Below the pieces are notes generated by a model. That model was not told the origin of the DNA. It searched no databases and saw only the letters and a program-made list of their open reading frames with translations. Positions 18,298-26,876 of a stretch of 64,000 nt of DNA are shown piece after piece. Made by a program: the position numbers and the translations under genes. Each line of letters begins with the position of its first letter. Within the stretch, counting starts at the first letter, position 1. Origin of the DNA: Stutzerimonas stutzeri (GTDB lineage Bacteria; Pseudomonadota; Gammaproteobacteria; Enterobacterales; Pasteurellaceae); the NCBI GenBank assembly GCA_901420285.1, contig CABDVE010000001.1:682001-746000 (forward strand), in the 5' to 3' direction.

Positions 18298-18660
18298 TCA
18301 CCTCATGAACATCTGAATACATTGCTGACTTTTATTGTATTTAGTTAATACCCCATTATCAAATAGCAAAGAAAATGTTTCTTTAGTTGACGTTGTCAAT
18401 GGGTAAGACAGGCACTCTTTATTATTCTCGGCTTCCGTTGATAAAGGATAGCCTAAAATGGCAATAACTTGTTTTTTTGTCATTCCAACTGAAATATCAT
18501 TAATCACTTTCTCTATATCATAGATAGGCTTATTTACTTCAGGGATTGCAATAGTTGAAGAGGTAACAACCTTATAAGAAACACATGAGTTTAGAATAAC
18601 AAATAAACTTATATTTATCAAAACTTTATTAAAACTTCTCCAACTTTCCATTCTCATCAA
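18298..18660 (-). CDS. Short lipoprotein with BamE/OmlA-like motif, third of three
   Basis: A 120-residue predicted lipoprotein: a hydrophobic signal VLINISLFVILNSC with the lipidated cysteine at about residue 26, then the motif ISVGMTKKQVIAILGYPL that is shared with the two genes upstream and with SmpA/OmlA/BamE-type domains. It overlaps the preceding gene by 32 bases, so the true start may lie further in. Function unknown. Low GC and its place beside a rearranged clpB copy suggest acquired DNA. Confidence 0.7.
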   Translation of the reverse strand: MMRMESWRSFNKVLINISLFVILNSCVSYKVVTSSTIAIPEVNKPIYDIEKVINDISVGMTKKQVIAILGYPLSTEAENNKECLSYPLTTSTKETFSLLFDNGVLTKYNKSQQCIQMFMR

Positions 18661-18979
18661 ATTCCACTATTAATTGAGAATATTCTAATTCTTCTTTAAT
18701 TACATCTCTTTGCGCTATAATCCCAAAAGGAATGAAAATAGTTCTACTTAATAATTTCGGCACAATACTAGGTTCAGCCATACTAAAATAATAGTAAGTT
18801 TCTTTATTACCATTTATTTCTTTGCTCTTCGGCATTCCTAGTATTTTCACCACTTCATTTTTCGACATACCTATAGTTAGATCTTTAGAAAGGCTATTAT
18901 AATCAATTGGAGGTGGCTTATACTGAGTACAAGAAACAATAAACATTGTAATCCCCAATAAAAATAAAAGCTTTTTCAT
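18629..18979 (-). CDS. Short lipoprotein with BamE/OmlA-like motif, second of three
   Basis: A 116-residue predicted lipoprotein. The signal KKLLFLLGITMFIVSC places the lipidated cysteine at position 17. The mature part carries LTIGMSKNEVVKILGMPK followed by an ETYYYFSMAE strand, the same layout as in its neighbours and as in the small outer-membrane BamE/OmlA fold. A hydrophobic stretch IFIPFGIIA follows. The three genes look like tandem paralogues that have diverged strongly. Role unknown; attachment to the outer membrane is inferred from the lipobox. Confidence 0.75.
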   Translation of the reverse strand: MKKLLFLLGITMFIVSCTQYKPPPIDYNSLSKDLTIGMSKNEVVKILGMPKSKEINGNKETYYYFSMAEPSIVPKLLSRTIFIPFGIIAQRDVIKEELEYSQLIVEFDENGKLEKF

Positions 18980-18998
18980 ATATGTACCCCTCTACTAA

Positions 18999-19277
18999 TT
19001 AAAAACCTTCACAATAATGAACAGATGAATGTTTCATTGTCTTTGCTAACCTTCCATTTTCATCAAAGCAAATAGAAAGCGAATCAGGCACATAATATAT
19101 ATACGCTTCAAATTTTCCATTAGCTTGTTTCTTATATGGTAAACCTAAAGCAGAAATAACTTGTTCCTTTGTCATCCCTGGTTCAAGCAATAACGTTGGA
19201 TCTTGCTTTATCTGGTTATTTGACTCACAAGCAGTCAACCCGACTAAACACATCGCAAAAATAGATAATTTTCTCAA
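18999..19277 (-). CDS. Short lipoprotein with BamE/OmlA-like motif, first of three
   Basis: A 92-residue predicted lipoprotein. I set the start at a TTG at 19277 because AGGAGG lies seven bases upstream and the resulting N-terminus, MRKLSIFAMCLVGLTAC, is an ideal lipoprotein signal (lipidated Cys17). Longer upstream starts give an implausible hydrophilic leader. The mature region has LLEPGMTKEQVISALGLP and a following EAYIYYV strand, matching the two downstream lipoproteins. It is the first gene of a four-gene run on the minus strand and diverges from the XRE regulator gene, whose product may control it. Confidence 0.75.
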   Translation of the reverse strand: MRKLSIFAMCLVGLTACESNNQIKQDPTLLLEPGMTKEQVISALGLPYKKQANGKFEAYIYYVPDSLSICFDENGRLAKTMKHSSVHYCEGF

Positions 19278-19415
19278 CACAAAACCTCCTAAAATCGCAT
19301 AAATTATAACATAAATGAATTGTTTTGAATGATTATATTCTTTTATATCCCTCCTTACAAGAGTAAAGATCATTAAAAATATGCACTTATCGCATAAAAT
19401 AGAGTAAAAAAATTA

Positions 19416-19754
19416 ATGGCTAAGTTTGTTCCAACGGATATAGATCGATTGATCGGACAACGCATACAGCGTAAAAGAAAGGAGTTAGGTTATACGGTCG
19501 AAAAATTATCGGAATTTGTGAACATTTCGCAACCTCAATTTTCCCGCTATGAACGAGGTACAAACAAAATCAATATGTCTCATTTAGTTGCGATCGCTAC
19601 TTTCCTAAAAACACCGATTAGCTACTTTTTTGCGGATTGTATGGAATTGGCGGAATGGAATAATGATGAATTAGATAGACATTGGCAGGAATTAACAACA
19701 CCACAAAAGACAATACTTGTTGCCTTTTTAAAAGAATTGAAAAAGACAGATTAA
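19416..19754 (+). CDS. XRE-family helix-turn-helix regulator
   Basis: A 112-residue protein with an N-terminal Xre/Cro-type DNA-binding domain at about residues 12-67 (IGQRIQRKRKELGYTVEKL, then the recognition helix ISQPQFSRYERGTNKI). The C-terminal 45 residues are hydrophilic and may mediate dimerisation. It is transcribed away from the lipoprotein cluster across a 140-base AT-rich gap that should hold both promoters, so it is a good candidate for their local repressor (inference). It could also belong to a lost prophage or mobile island. Confidence 0.85.
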   Translation: MAKFVPTDIDRLIGQRIQRKRKELGYTVEKLSEFVNISQPQFSRYERGTNKINMSHLVAIATFLKTPISYFFADCMELAEWNNDELDRHWQELTTPQKTILVAFLKELKKTD

Positions 19755-19762
19755 ATAAATAA

Positions 19763-19792
19763 AAAAGTGCAGTTGAAATCAACCGCACTTTT
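19763..19792. terminator. Uptake-word hairpin between XRE gene and clpB
   Basis: AAAAGTGCAGTTGA and TCAACCGCACTTTT pair with one mismatch around a 2-base gap; the right arm is a canonical uptake word ACCGCACTT. It lies between convergent genes and probably serves both. Confidence 0.75.
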
Positions 19793-19806
19793 GCATTTAA
19801 GAGAGA

Positions 19807-22377
19807 TTATTGTCTCGCCACCACTTTGCCATCAACATAATCCACGGTCACAACACTGCTTGGGAGCAAGCTGCCGGAAAGGATTTGTTGTGCTAATGGG
19901 TTTTCGATTTCTTGTTGGATTGCGCGTTTTAATGGGCGAGCACCGTAAACCGGATCGTAACCCACTTCGCCGATGAAATCGATTAAGGCTTCAGTGAATA
20001 CGATTTCGTAACCACGGGTTTCCATTCGGCGTGCCAAGCGTTCTAATTGAATGCTTGCGATGGCGCGGATGTTTTCTTTGCCAAGCGGATGGAACACAAC
20101 GGTTTCGTCAATACGGTTGATAAATTCCGGACGGAAATGTTGGCTCACCACCGACATCACCATATCTTTCATTTCATCATAGCTTTCGCCTTGATGTTCT
20201 TGAATTAAGTGAGAGCCCAAGTTGGAGGTCATAATCACCACAGTATTACGGAAATCCACGGTTCTGCCTTGTCCGTCGGTTAAACGTCCGTCGTCTAACA
20301 CTTGAAGTAAGATATTGAACACATCGGCGTGCGCTTTTTCCACTTCATCAAGCAAAATCACGGAATAAGGGCGACGGCGTACGGCTTCCGTTAAATAACC
20401 GCCTTCTTCATAACCCACATAGCCCGGAGGCGCACCGACTAAGCGAGACACGCTGTGTTTTTCCATAAATTCGGACATATCAATACGCACCATGGCATCT
20501 TCGCTGTCAAAAAGGAATTTCGCCAAGGTTTTGCACAATTCGGTTTTACCCACACCGGTTGGCCCTAAGAATAAGAAGGAACCAATCGGGCGATTTGGAT
20601 CAGAAAGCCCTGCGCGGCTACGGCGAATCGCATTCGCCACCGCATCGACGGCTTCATTTTGACCGATCACGCGTTTGTGCAATTCTTCTTCCATACGCAA
20701 GAGTTTTTCTTTCTCGCCTTCCATCATTTTGGAAACCGGAATACCGGTAGCTTTAGAAAGCACTTCGGCAATTTCTTCGTCCGTTACGCGATAGCGCAGC
20801 AAGCTCATTTCTTTGCCTTCAGAGGTTTCGGCTTGAGCAAGTTGTTTTTCAAGCTCCGGAATTCGACCGTATTGAAGCTCGGACATTTTGCTTAAATCAC
20901 CGGCACGGCGGGCTTGTTCCATTTCGGTTTTTGCCGCGTCTAATTCTTGTTTAATATGTTGTGAACCGGAAAGGGTGGCTTTTTCAGATTTCCACACGTC
21001 TTCTAATTCGGCGTATTCGCGTTCTTTTTCGGCCAATTCTTTTTCTAACATTTCTAAACGTTTACGGCTGGCTTCGTCTTCTTCTTTTTTGAGCGCTTGT
21101 TGTTCCAATTTTAATTGGATAATACGGCGCTCTAATCGATCCAACGGTTCCGGTTTAGAGTCAATTTCCATACGAATACTGGAAGCCGCTTCATCGATTA
21201 AGTCAATCGCTTTATCCGGTAACTGACGATCAGAAATATAACGGTGCGAAAGTGTTGCCGCTGCGACGATTGCCGGGTCGGTAATATCCACGTGGTGGTG
21301 GATTTCGTAACGTTCTTTCAAGCCACGTAAAATCGCGATGGTGTCTTCCACGCTTGGTTCATCGACAAACACCTTTTGGAAACGACGTTCCAGCGCCGCA
21401 TCTTTTTCAATATATTGGCGATATTCATCAAGCGTAGTTGCGCCGACGCAATGCAATTCGCCGCGTGCCAAACTTGGTTTTAATAAGTTACCCGCATCCA
21501 TTGCGCCGTCAGTCTTACCTGCGCCCACCATGGTATGAATTTCGTCGATAAATAAAATCACGCGGCCTTCTTCTTTGGCAAGTTCGTTGAGCACCGCTTT
21601 CAAGCGTTCTTCAAACTCACCGCGATATTTTGCGCCCGCGATCAATGCCCCCATATCTAGCGAAAGTACGCGTTTATTTTTTAATCCTTCCGGCACTTCA
21701 CCATTGACAATACGTTGCGCCAAACCTTCCACGATGGCGGTTTTACCCACGCCCGGTTCACCGATGAGTACCGGGTTGTTTTTGGTACGGCGTTGTAGCA
21801 CTTGAATTGTGCGACGAATTTCTTCGTCACGTCCAATCACCGGATCCAATTTGCCGCTTTCTGCACGGGCAGTTAAGTCAATGGTATATTTTTCTAAGGC
21901 TTGACGGCTTTCTTCTGCATTTTGATCGTTCACGTTTTGTCCTCCACGAATTTGTTGAATGGCTTGCGAAACTCGTGCCTTATCAGCACCGCATTGAACT
22001 AAGATATTACTTAATGCGCTGCGTTCCTCTAAAAGGGCAAGCAAGAACAATTCGCTTGAAATAAATTTATCTTTGTTTTGCTGTGCGAGTTTGTCGCATA
22101 GATTTAATAGGTTTAGTAATTGGCGCGAAATTTGTACATCGCCACCGTTGCCGGAAACTTGTGGCAGCTTATTGAGTTCGTTGTTTAATTCGTTACGCAA
22201 TAAGGCAACATTCACACCGCTTGTCGTTAAAATTGGCGCAATTGAACCATCTTGTTGATTTAATAATGCGCTCAATAAATGTACCGGTTCAATGTATTGA
22301 TTATCCTTGCCGATCGCCAAAGACTGCGCTTCCGCCAAGGCTTGTTGAAATTTTGTAGTAAATTTTTCAATGTTCAT
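19807..22377 (-). CDS. clpB: ClpB disaggregase
   Basis: Hexameric AAA+ chaperone that works with DnaK to pull proteins out of aggregates after heat stress. The 856-residue protein has the N-terminal Clp repeat domain, a first AAA domain with Walker A GEPGVGKT (about residue 206), the coiled-coil middle domain (about 400-520), and a second AAA domain with GPTGVGKT (about 605). An internal start for the short ClpB form is not assessed. A sigma-32-like -35 element lies upstream. A diverged copy of its last 204 bases lies 2.2 kb away, beyond the lipoprotein cluster. Confidence 0.97.
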   Translation of the reverse strand: MNIEKFTTKFQQALAEAQSLAIGKDNQYIEPVHLLSALLNQQDGSIAPILTTSGVNVALLRNELNNELNKLPQVSGNGGDVQISRQLLNLLNLCDKLAQQNKDKFISSELFLLALLEERSALSNILVQCGADKARVSQAIQQIRGGQNVNDQNAEESRQALEKYTIDLTARAESGKLDPVIGRDEEIRRTIQVLQRRTKNNPVLIGEPGVGKTAIVEGLAQRIVNGEVPEGLKNKRVLSLDMGALIAGAKYRGEFEERLKAVLNELAKEEGRVILFIDEIHTMVGAGKTDGAMDAGNLLKPSLARGELHCVGATTLDEYRQYIEKDAALERRFQKVFVDEPSVEDTIAILRGLKERYEIHHHVDITDPAIVAAATLSHRYISDRQLPDKAIDLIDEAASSIRMEIDSKPEPLDRLERRIIQLKLEQQALKKEEDEASRKRLEMLEKELAEKEREYAELEDVWKSEKATLSGSQHIKQELDAAKTEMEQARRAGDLSKMSELQYGRIPELEKQLAQAETSEGKEMSLLRYRVTDEEIAEVLSKATGIPVSKMMEGEKEKLLRMEEELHKRVIGQNEAVDAVANAIRRSRAGLSDPNRPIGSFLFLGPTGVGKTELCKTLAKFLFDSEDAMVRIDMSEFMEKHSVSRLVGAPPGYVGYEEGGYLTEAVRRRPYSVILLDEVEKAHADVFNILLQVLDDGRLTDGQGRTVDFRNTVVIMTSNLGSHLIQEHQGESYDEMKDMVMSVVSQHFRPEFINRIDETVVFHPLGKENIRAIASIQLERLARRMETRGYEIVFTEALIDFIGEVGYDPVYGARPLKRAIQQEIENPLAQQILSGSLLPSSVVTVDYVDGKVVARQ

Positions 22378-22433
22378 GTCTGTTTACTCGCTGTAAATTA
22401 AAATAGTTTTTGGCTTTCGCCGCGTACGGAAAG

Positions 22434-22464
22434 TAGGTAAGACCGATGGAAAGAATTTCAAGGG
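22434..22464 (-). promoter_or_regulatory. Putative heat-shock (sigma-32) promoter of clpB
   Basis: On the minus strand CCCTTGAAA matches the sigma-32 -35 consensus, followed after 14 bases by CTTACCTA, a poor match to the usual CCCCATNT. It lies about 60 bases before the clpB start. The -35 match and the gene support the call; the -10 does not. Confidence 0.45.
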
Positions 22465-22517
22465 AAAAAATAAAATATTTTGGTTTTATCTATTGATTAA
22501 TAACAGACGATAGGTTT

Positions 22518-23084
22518 TTACCCCACCAAAATATCAAAAAGCGGCACATCCCAATGTTCGATGGGAAGCTGCTCCAGCTGCTGGCACTGGTGGGCTAAGC
22601 CGACTGGAATAAAGGACTTTTGTTGCCAATTCTGCAAAGTGCGGTCGTAAAATCCACCGCCCATACCAAGGCGATTGCCTTGTTTATCAAAAGCCACCAA
22701 CGGCGTAAATAAAATATCCAGTTCATTCAACGGCAACACATTTTGCACATTGAGTTTAGGTTCCCAAATGCCAAATTGATTTTTCACCATAGGGGTATCA
22801 GGCAAATAACGCAAGAATAGCAAATGCCCTTTAGCAAAAGGATGCAACACCGGCAAATACAGGTTTTTATGTTGCGCCCAAAGTGCATTTATCAAGGATG
22901 TCGTTGCAATCTCGCCATCAAAAGAAAAATATAGTGCGATATTTTGCGCTTGGCGTTGTTCGATTAAAGCTAATGCTTGTTGGGTAATAGACTGTTCCGC
23001 CAGTTGCTGCTGGAACACAGTTAAATTTGCTCGAGTCTTTCGGATTTGAGAGCGAATTTGCTGACGTTGCTGTTGGATATTCAT
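22518..23084 (-). CDS. ygfA: 5-formyltetrahydrofolate cyclo-ligase family protein
   Basis: Converts 5-formyltetrahydrofolate to 5,10-methenyltetrahydrofolate using ATP. The 188-residue length is normal. The C-terminal substrate and phosphate-binding motif appears as LFTPLVAFDKQGNRLGMGGGFYDRTL. It sits directly downstream of the 6S RNA gene on the same strand with about 14 bases between, the arrangement conserved in gamma-proteobacteria, where the longer ssrS transcript runs into ygfA. Confidence 0.93.
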   Translation of the reverse strand: MNIQQQRQQIRSQIRKTRANLTVFQQQLAEQSITQQALALIEQRQAQNIALYFSFDGEIATTSLINALWAQHKNLYLPVLHPFAKGHLLFLRYLPDTPMVKNQFGIWEPKLNVQNVLPLNELDILFTPLVAFDKQGNRLGMGGGFYDRTLQNWQQKSFIPVGLAHQCQQLEQLPIEHWDVPLFDILVG

Positions 23085-23098
23085 AAGGAATGAAAGAA

Positions 23099-23293
23099 GA
23101 AGGGACCCAGAGTGCCGTTGCGGGCGGTAGTCCTTGAACCCGACGGTTCAAGAAAATCGATAAGGCCGTTTTCAGGTTTCTTAATCCTTTGCGATGCAAA
23201 GGTAAAGCTTACACACCAACGGCAGGAAACCGATTTATTAGATTTTAAGTATCGGCTCAGGGACATAACCCACTGACGAACACTCCAGGAAAT
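23099..23293 (-). ncRNA. ssrS: 6S RNA
   Basis: About 195 bases immediately upstream of ygfA match the conserved 6S RNA layout: the 5' end TTTCCTGGAGTGTTCG, the conserved strand CCCTGAGCCGATACTT, the central open bubble, and the 3' pairing strands TTGAACCGTCGGGTTCAAGG, ACTACCGCCCGCAACGGCA and CTCTGGGTCCC. 6S RNA mimics an open promoter and binds sigma-70 RNA polymerase in stationary phase. Ends are estimated to within a few bases. Confidence 0.93.
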
Positions 23294-23429
23294 TTTTATG
23301 CGGTTATACTAGCCCAAATCCCTCTATTTGACTAGCGTTTATTTTGCCGATTTTGTTAGGTTGGTCACAAAATAATATTTTTATAAACACGAAGCAACGT
23401 GCTCATTACCATGTTTCACATCCTTACGG

Positions 23430-23900
23430 TTATCTCTCTGCAAACGTCCGAATTTGCTCCAAGCTCAAATGCCCCGACACGGTTTTTTTCATGTTTAAAT
23501 CGCCGTCTAAAAAGAGATTAAACGGATAACCACGCACCTGAGTGCGGTCAATTATTTCGCCGTTTTCATCTAATAGCACCTTAATGTTTTTATATTCCAA
23601 GCCTTTGTACCACTCAATAAAATCTTGGGTGGCTTTTTCGCCTTTATGACCCGGCGAGACAATTGTGAGGACTTCAAAATGACGATCTGTCGCAGCGCTT
23701 AAATCATCAATTTCAGCCAGCCCCGCCAAGCAAATCGGACACCAAGACGCCCACATTTTGATATAAACAGGCTTACCTTTGTACTCTGCAAGGGAAACGG
23801 GTTGATTATTTAAATCTTTGAGTTGTACATCTGCCAAGTGAGTTTCTGCAAAAGCATTTAGGCTGAATGCCATTAAGAGAATTGAGAGTAATTTTTTCAT
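23430..23900 (-). CDS. Periplasmic thioredoxin-like (TlpA family) protein
   Basis: A 156-residue exported thioredoxin-fold protein. The start at 23900 has AAGGAAAATAAA upstream and gives a clean signal peptide (MKKLLSILLMAFSLNAFA); a start 21 bases earlier lacks both. The redox motif is WASWCPIC (Cys54, Cys57), and GYPFNLFLDGD holds the cis-proline. It follows ccdA by 13 bases and msrAB lies before that, so it most likely takes electrons from CcdA and passes them to the periplasmic methionine sulfoxide reductase. In Neisseria the same three activities are partly fused in one MsrAB polypeptide. Confidence 0.88.
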   Translation of the reverse strand: MKKLLSILLMAFSLNAFAETHLADVQLKDLNNQPVSLAEYKGKPVYIKMWASWCPICLAGLAEIDDLSAATDRHFEVLTIVSPGHKGEKATQDFIEWYKGLEYKNIKVLLDENGEIIDRTQVRGYPFNLFLDGDLNMKKTVSGHLSLEQIRTFAER

Positions 23901-23913
23901 TTTATTTTCCTTT

Positions 23914-24555
23914 TTATGCAAAATTATTGGTAATCAATAAAATCCCCATAACGATAATTAAAATACCGCCTGCCGCTTTGAATTTGTCGAGATGTTTGTT
24001 TAACCCTTTCACTCGTTTAAGTAAGCTGTCGGAGAAAAACGAGAACAGAACAAAGGGGGTTGCTAGACCTAGGACATAAACAAACATCATTGCAGCACCA
24101 TATAGCGCAGAGCCTTCATCACCCGAAAGAGCAAGTACGGAGGCGAGTATCGGACCAATACAGGGTGTCCAACCAAGGCTGAAGGTTAAGCCCAATACAA
24201 AAGCTTCAAGTGCGGTGGATTTTCCTGATGTTTTGATTTCCACTAACTTCGTGCGTTCAAGTAAACCTATTTTAAGGATGCCCAATTGGTGAATCCCGAG
24301 AATAATCACGATAATCCCGGCAATCACGCGGGTGGTATTGCTAAACAAAATCTTACCTAAAAAACCGAAACTAAAGCCAAGGCTAACAAAGGTGAGCGAA
24401 AGCCCAAGGATAAACAGAAAAGTGTTCAACACTTTCCTTCCGCCTTTGCTCAGAATACCGAAATAAATTGGGATAATCGGGAAGATGCATGGCGAAAGAA
24501 AGGACGCCAGCCCTGCCAAGAAAACCGTGCCAATAAGAAGTTGTTGATCTAACAT
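23914..24555 (-). CDS. ccdA: CcdA-type membrane thiol-disulfide transporter
   Basis: A 213-residue inner-membrane protein of about six helices related to the DsbD core. It moves reducing equivalents from cytoplasmic thioredoxin to the periplasm. The two conserved membrane cysteines are visible in FLSPCIFP (Cys23) and GWTPCIGP (Cys132). It lies between msrAB (12 bases upstream) and the exported thioredoxin-like gene (13 bases downstream), forming an operon that supplies electrons for methionine sulfoxide repair outside the cytoplasm. Confidence 0.92.
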   Translation of the reverse strand: MLDQQLLIGTVFLAGLASFLSPCIFPIIPIYFGILSKGGRKVLNTFLFILGLSLTFVSLGFSFGFLGKILFSNTTRVIAGIIVIILGIHQLGILKIGLLERTKLVEIKTSGKSTALEAFVLGLTFSLGWTPCIGPILASVLALSGDEGSALYGAAMMFVYVLGLATPFVLFSFFSDSLLKRVKGLNKHLDKFKAAGGILIIVMGILLITNNFA

Positions 24556-24567
24556 TGCAAAATCTCC

Positions 24568-25632
24568 TTATTTTTTGACCGCGCTTACCAAATATCCGTA
24601 CCCTTCTTTTTCCATTTCATCGAGAGGGATAAATTTGATCGAGGCGGAGTTAATACAATAACGCAAGCCACCTTTGTCTTTCGGGCCGTCGTCAAAAACG
24701 TGTCCTAAATGGGCGTTACCCGCACGGCTCAACACTTCGGTGCGTTGCATATTGAAGCTGTTGTCGGTTTGGTAATGCACCACTTCTTTGGCAATCGGCT
24801 TGGTGAAACTTGGCCAACCGCAGCCAGATTCAAATTTGTCATTAGACGAGAAAACTGGCTCGCCCGTCGTGACGTCCACATAAATCCCCGGTTGGAAATT
24901 ATCCCAATACTCATTGCTGAATGAACGTTCGGTGTGTTTGTTTTGGGTCACGGAATATTGCAACGGCGTGAGCTTGGCTTTGAGCACCGCATCGCTCGGT
25001 TTCGGGTAATCTTTCTCATCAATCAACGGCTCATCCGCCTGCGTGATGTCGATATGGCAATAACCGTTCGGATTTTTCTGCAAATAATCTTGGTGATATT
25101 CTTCCGCCATTACATAATTTTTGAGCGGTTGCACTTCAATTTGCACCTTGTTTTTGTACTTGGTTTGAAGTTCGCTGATCGCCTGTTCAATCACTGCTTT
25201 ATCTGCCGCATCTTGATAATAAATCCCCGTGCGATATTGTCGTCCGCGATCATTGCCCTGCTTATTCACGCTGGTTGGATCAATCACTTTGAAGTAATAC
25301 TGCAACAGTTTATCCAGCGAAATTTGGCTGGCATCGTAAGTCACTTTCACGGTTTCCGCATGGTCAGTCACGCCGATCATTTGATAACTGGTTTTGTCGG
25401 TCTTGCCATTGGCATAGCCCGAAACCGCCTCTTTCACGCCATAAATACGTTGCATATAGGCCTCCACGCCCCAAAAGCAACCGCCGGCAAGATAGATTTC
25501 ACGGATTGTTTTTTGATTTTCCATCGTCATTTTTGCTTCTCCGGTTTGCGATAGTGTTGAATGCGGTGCTGCCAACGCAGGTGTCGCACAGCAAAGTGCG
25601 GTGAGAAATAGTAATGTTTTTGAAGATTTCAT
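24568..25632 (-). CDS. msrAB: Periplasmic methionine sulfoxide reductase MsrA/MsrB fusion
   Basis: A 354-residue secreted enzyme that reduces both diastereomers of methionine sulfoxide. A signal peptide ends near ALAA (residue 22). The MsrA domain follows with its catalytic GCFWG (Cys52). The MsrB domain occupies roughly the last 140 residues with GCGWPSF and the catalytic [11 protein letters not shown] (Cys326). Substrates are oxidised periplasmic or outer-membrane proteins. It is the first gene of an operon with ccdA and a thioredoxin-like gene. An ECF-type promoter upstream is identical in both boxes and spacing to one before the methionine-rich protein gene. A dispersed AATGCGGTGCT word falls in the linker just after the signal peptide. 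Confidence 0.95.
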   Translation of the reverse strand: MKSSKTLLFLTALCCATPALAAPHSTLSQTGEAKMTMENQKTIREIYLAGGCFWGVEAYMQRIYGVKEAVSGYANGKTDKTSYQMIGVTDHAETVKVTYDASQISLDKLLQYYFKVIDPTSVNKQGNDRGRQYRTGIYYQDAADKAVIEQAISELQTKYKNKVQIEVQPLKNYVMAEEYHQDYLQKNPNGYCHIDITQADEPLIDEKDYPKPSDAVLKAKLTPLQYSVTQNKHTERSFSNEYWDNFQPGIYVDVTTGEPVFSSNDKFESGCGWPSFTKPIAKEVVHYQTDNSFNMQRTEVLSRAGNAHLGHVFDDGPKDKGGLRYCINSASIKFIPLDEMEKEGYGYLVSAVKK

Positions 25633-25671
25633 CGTTTTTCCTTATGATATGTCGTATTAACGTTACATCTG

Positions 25672-25702
25672 ATTAGACGATGTAAAAATCTTTTTCTTAC
25701 AA
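25672..25702 (-). promoter_or_regulatory. Predicted ECF sigma promoter for msrAB-ccdA-tlpA-like operon
   Basis: On the minus strand TTGTAAGAA is followed after exactly 14 bases by CGTCTAAT, about 40 bases before the msrAB start codon. The same two boxes with the same 14-base gap occur at 26877-26907. The -10 type CGTC is typical of ECF sigma factors. Confidence 0.75.
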
Positions 25703-25743
25703 TTTTTTTGCACACTGTTTCATAATTTAATAAACGGATATTT

Positions 25744-26127
25744 ATGACTAGGATTAATCTAATTTCACCTTCAGAATTATGTGATCAGCATCTATTGGCT
25801 GAACACCGTGAACTCACTCGCATTCCTAATGCAGTAGCAAAAGGGAAATTTAATTTAAAAGGACAGCCTGTAGATTACAAATTAGGCGAAGGACACGTAC
25901 GTTTCTTTTTTGATAAACTTGCGTTCTTAAAAGAACGTTATGATTTATTGCATAAAGAATGCTTGGCTCGAGGCTTTAATGTGCAATATTTTTGGAACGA
26001 AAATTTACCGCAAGATCCTAATTTATGGAAAAATTATACGCCCACAGAAAATGCACTTGCTTTAAATCGTGAGCGTATTGCATTGAGAATGCCTGCTAAG
26101 GCAAGGTTTACGGCACGAAAAGATTAA
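25744..26127 (+). CDS. Pyrimidine dimer DNA glycosylase (T4 endonuclease V family)
   Basis: A 127-residue base-excision enzyme that cuts the glycosidic bond of the 5' base in UV cyclobutane dimers and nicks the strand. All key residues of T4 DenV are aligned: N-terminal Thr2 (the nucleophile once Met is removed), Arg3, His16, Arg22, catalytic Glu23 and Arg26, followed by GHVRFFFDKLAFL. It diverges from msrAB and its 3' end overlaps the convergent anti-sigma gene by 4 bases. Its presence inside the oxidative-stress locus suggests a shared stress role, but no ECF promoter is seen in front of it. Confidence 0.92.
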   Translation: MTRINLISPSELCDQHLLAEHRELTRIPNAVAKGKFNLKGQPVDYKLGEGHVRFFFDKLAFLKERYDLLHKECLARGFNVQYFWNENLPQDPNLWKNYTPTENALALNRERIALRMPAKARFTARKD

Positions 26128-26303
26128 TTTTTTTCTCTTTGTTTAAATGCTTTCATCATCCTACTCAATATTTTGCAATTTTTATCAAAACGACGGCAAT
26201 GCGGGCAGATGAGCAAATGCACTTTTAGCCCGACTTTTTCTTGTAAATCTAATGGGCGTTCGTGCGATTCAGAAATCATTCGAGTGGCTTGGCGACAACG
26301 CAT
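26124..26303 (-). CDS. Small zinc anti-sigma-like protein (ZAS motif)
   Basis: A 59-residue protein read from ATG at 26303 to TAA at 26124. It carries the His-X3-Cys-X2-Cys motif HLLICPHC (His29, Cys33, Cys36), the zinc-binding signature of ZAS anti-sigma factors such as RsrA and ChrR, preceded by the helix CRQATRMISESHERPLDL. There is no membrane segment, so it would be a soluble, possibly redox-sensing anti-sigma factor. It starts 8 bases after the ECF sigma gene ends, on the same strand, and overlaps the glycosylase gene tail by 4 bases. The function is inferred from motif and position. Confidence 0.8.
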   Translation of the reverse strand: MRCRQATRMISESHERPLDLQEKVGLKVHLLICPHCRRFDKNCKILSRMMKAFKQREKN

Positions 26304-26311
26304 AATCTCTC

Positions 26312-26857
26312 CTAAAGTTTTCTTGAAAGGCAGTTTTGCAACTGCAGACGCGCCCGATAAAGGCTGGTGTGTAAGTTAGAGGAACTGAGCCGGGTTTCTT
26401 GGCAAATTTCTTCAGATGAAAGCTCTAAAAACTCACGCATCATAAAAATTTTCGCTTGTTTGGCGGGCAAGCACGTCAAACAAGTTTCAAAAATCAACCA
26501 AAATTCATCGGAATAAACGCGCTCTTCTTCGCCCTGCAATTCGCTTGGATAATAATCTATTTTCCAATGCCCTGTTTCATCAAAAAAGTGATTAGTGGCA
26601 TTTTCTGCTTCCACTTCACTTTCCAGCACAAAGCGCCCTTTTTGACGTAAATAATCAATAATTTTGTTTTTGAGAATAGCGAAAACCCAGGTTTTAAAGG
26701 CGGATTGATGCTTAAAATTAGCTAAATTCTTGAATGCACTTAAAAAGGCTTCTTGCACTAAATCTTCGGCAAGATCTGCGTGGTGTAGCTGCAATTCGGC
26801 AAATTTCAGCATTTGAGCACGGATTTTCTCGAGTTCCCTTTCTGAAATGGCGGTCAT
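26312..26857 (-). CDS. ECF-type RNA polymerase sigma factor
   Basis: A 181-residue sigma-70-family ECF factor. Region 2 includes AEDLVQEAFLSAFKNL (core binding) and FKTWVFAILKNKIIDYLRQK (-10 recognition); region 4 includes LPAKQAKIFMMREFLELSSEEIC and the recognition helix SSSNLHTSLYRARLQLQNCL. It precedes a ZAS anti-sigma-like gene in an operon. It is likely the factor that reads the paired TTGTAAGAA-N14-CGTCTAAT promoters of msrAB and the methionine-rich gene, and corresponds in position to the H. influenzae stress sigma factor sometimes called RpoE2. Confidence 0.9.
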   Translation of the reverse strand: MTAISERELEKIRAQMLKFAELQLHHADLAEDLVQEAFLSAFKNLANFKHQSAFKTWVFAILKNKIIDYLRQKGRFVLESEVEAENATNHFFDETGHWKIDYYPSELQGEEERVYSDEFWLIFETCLTCLPAKQAKIFMMREFLELSSEEICQETRLSSSNLHTSLYRARLQLQNCLSRKL

Positions 26858-26876
26858 TTTAATTCCTTTAAAATTT

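Noticed and set aside
22918-23266. Open frames across the 6S RNA gene.
   Set aside because: The DNA matches 6S RNA closely; the frames are incidental.
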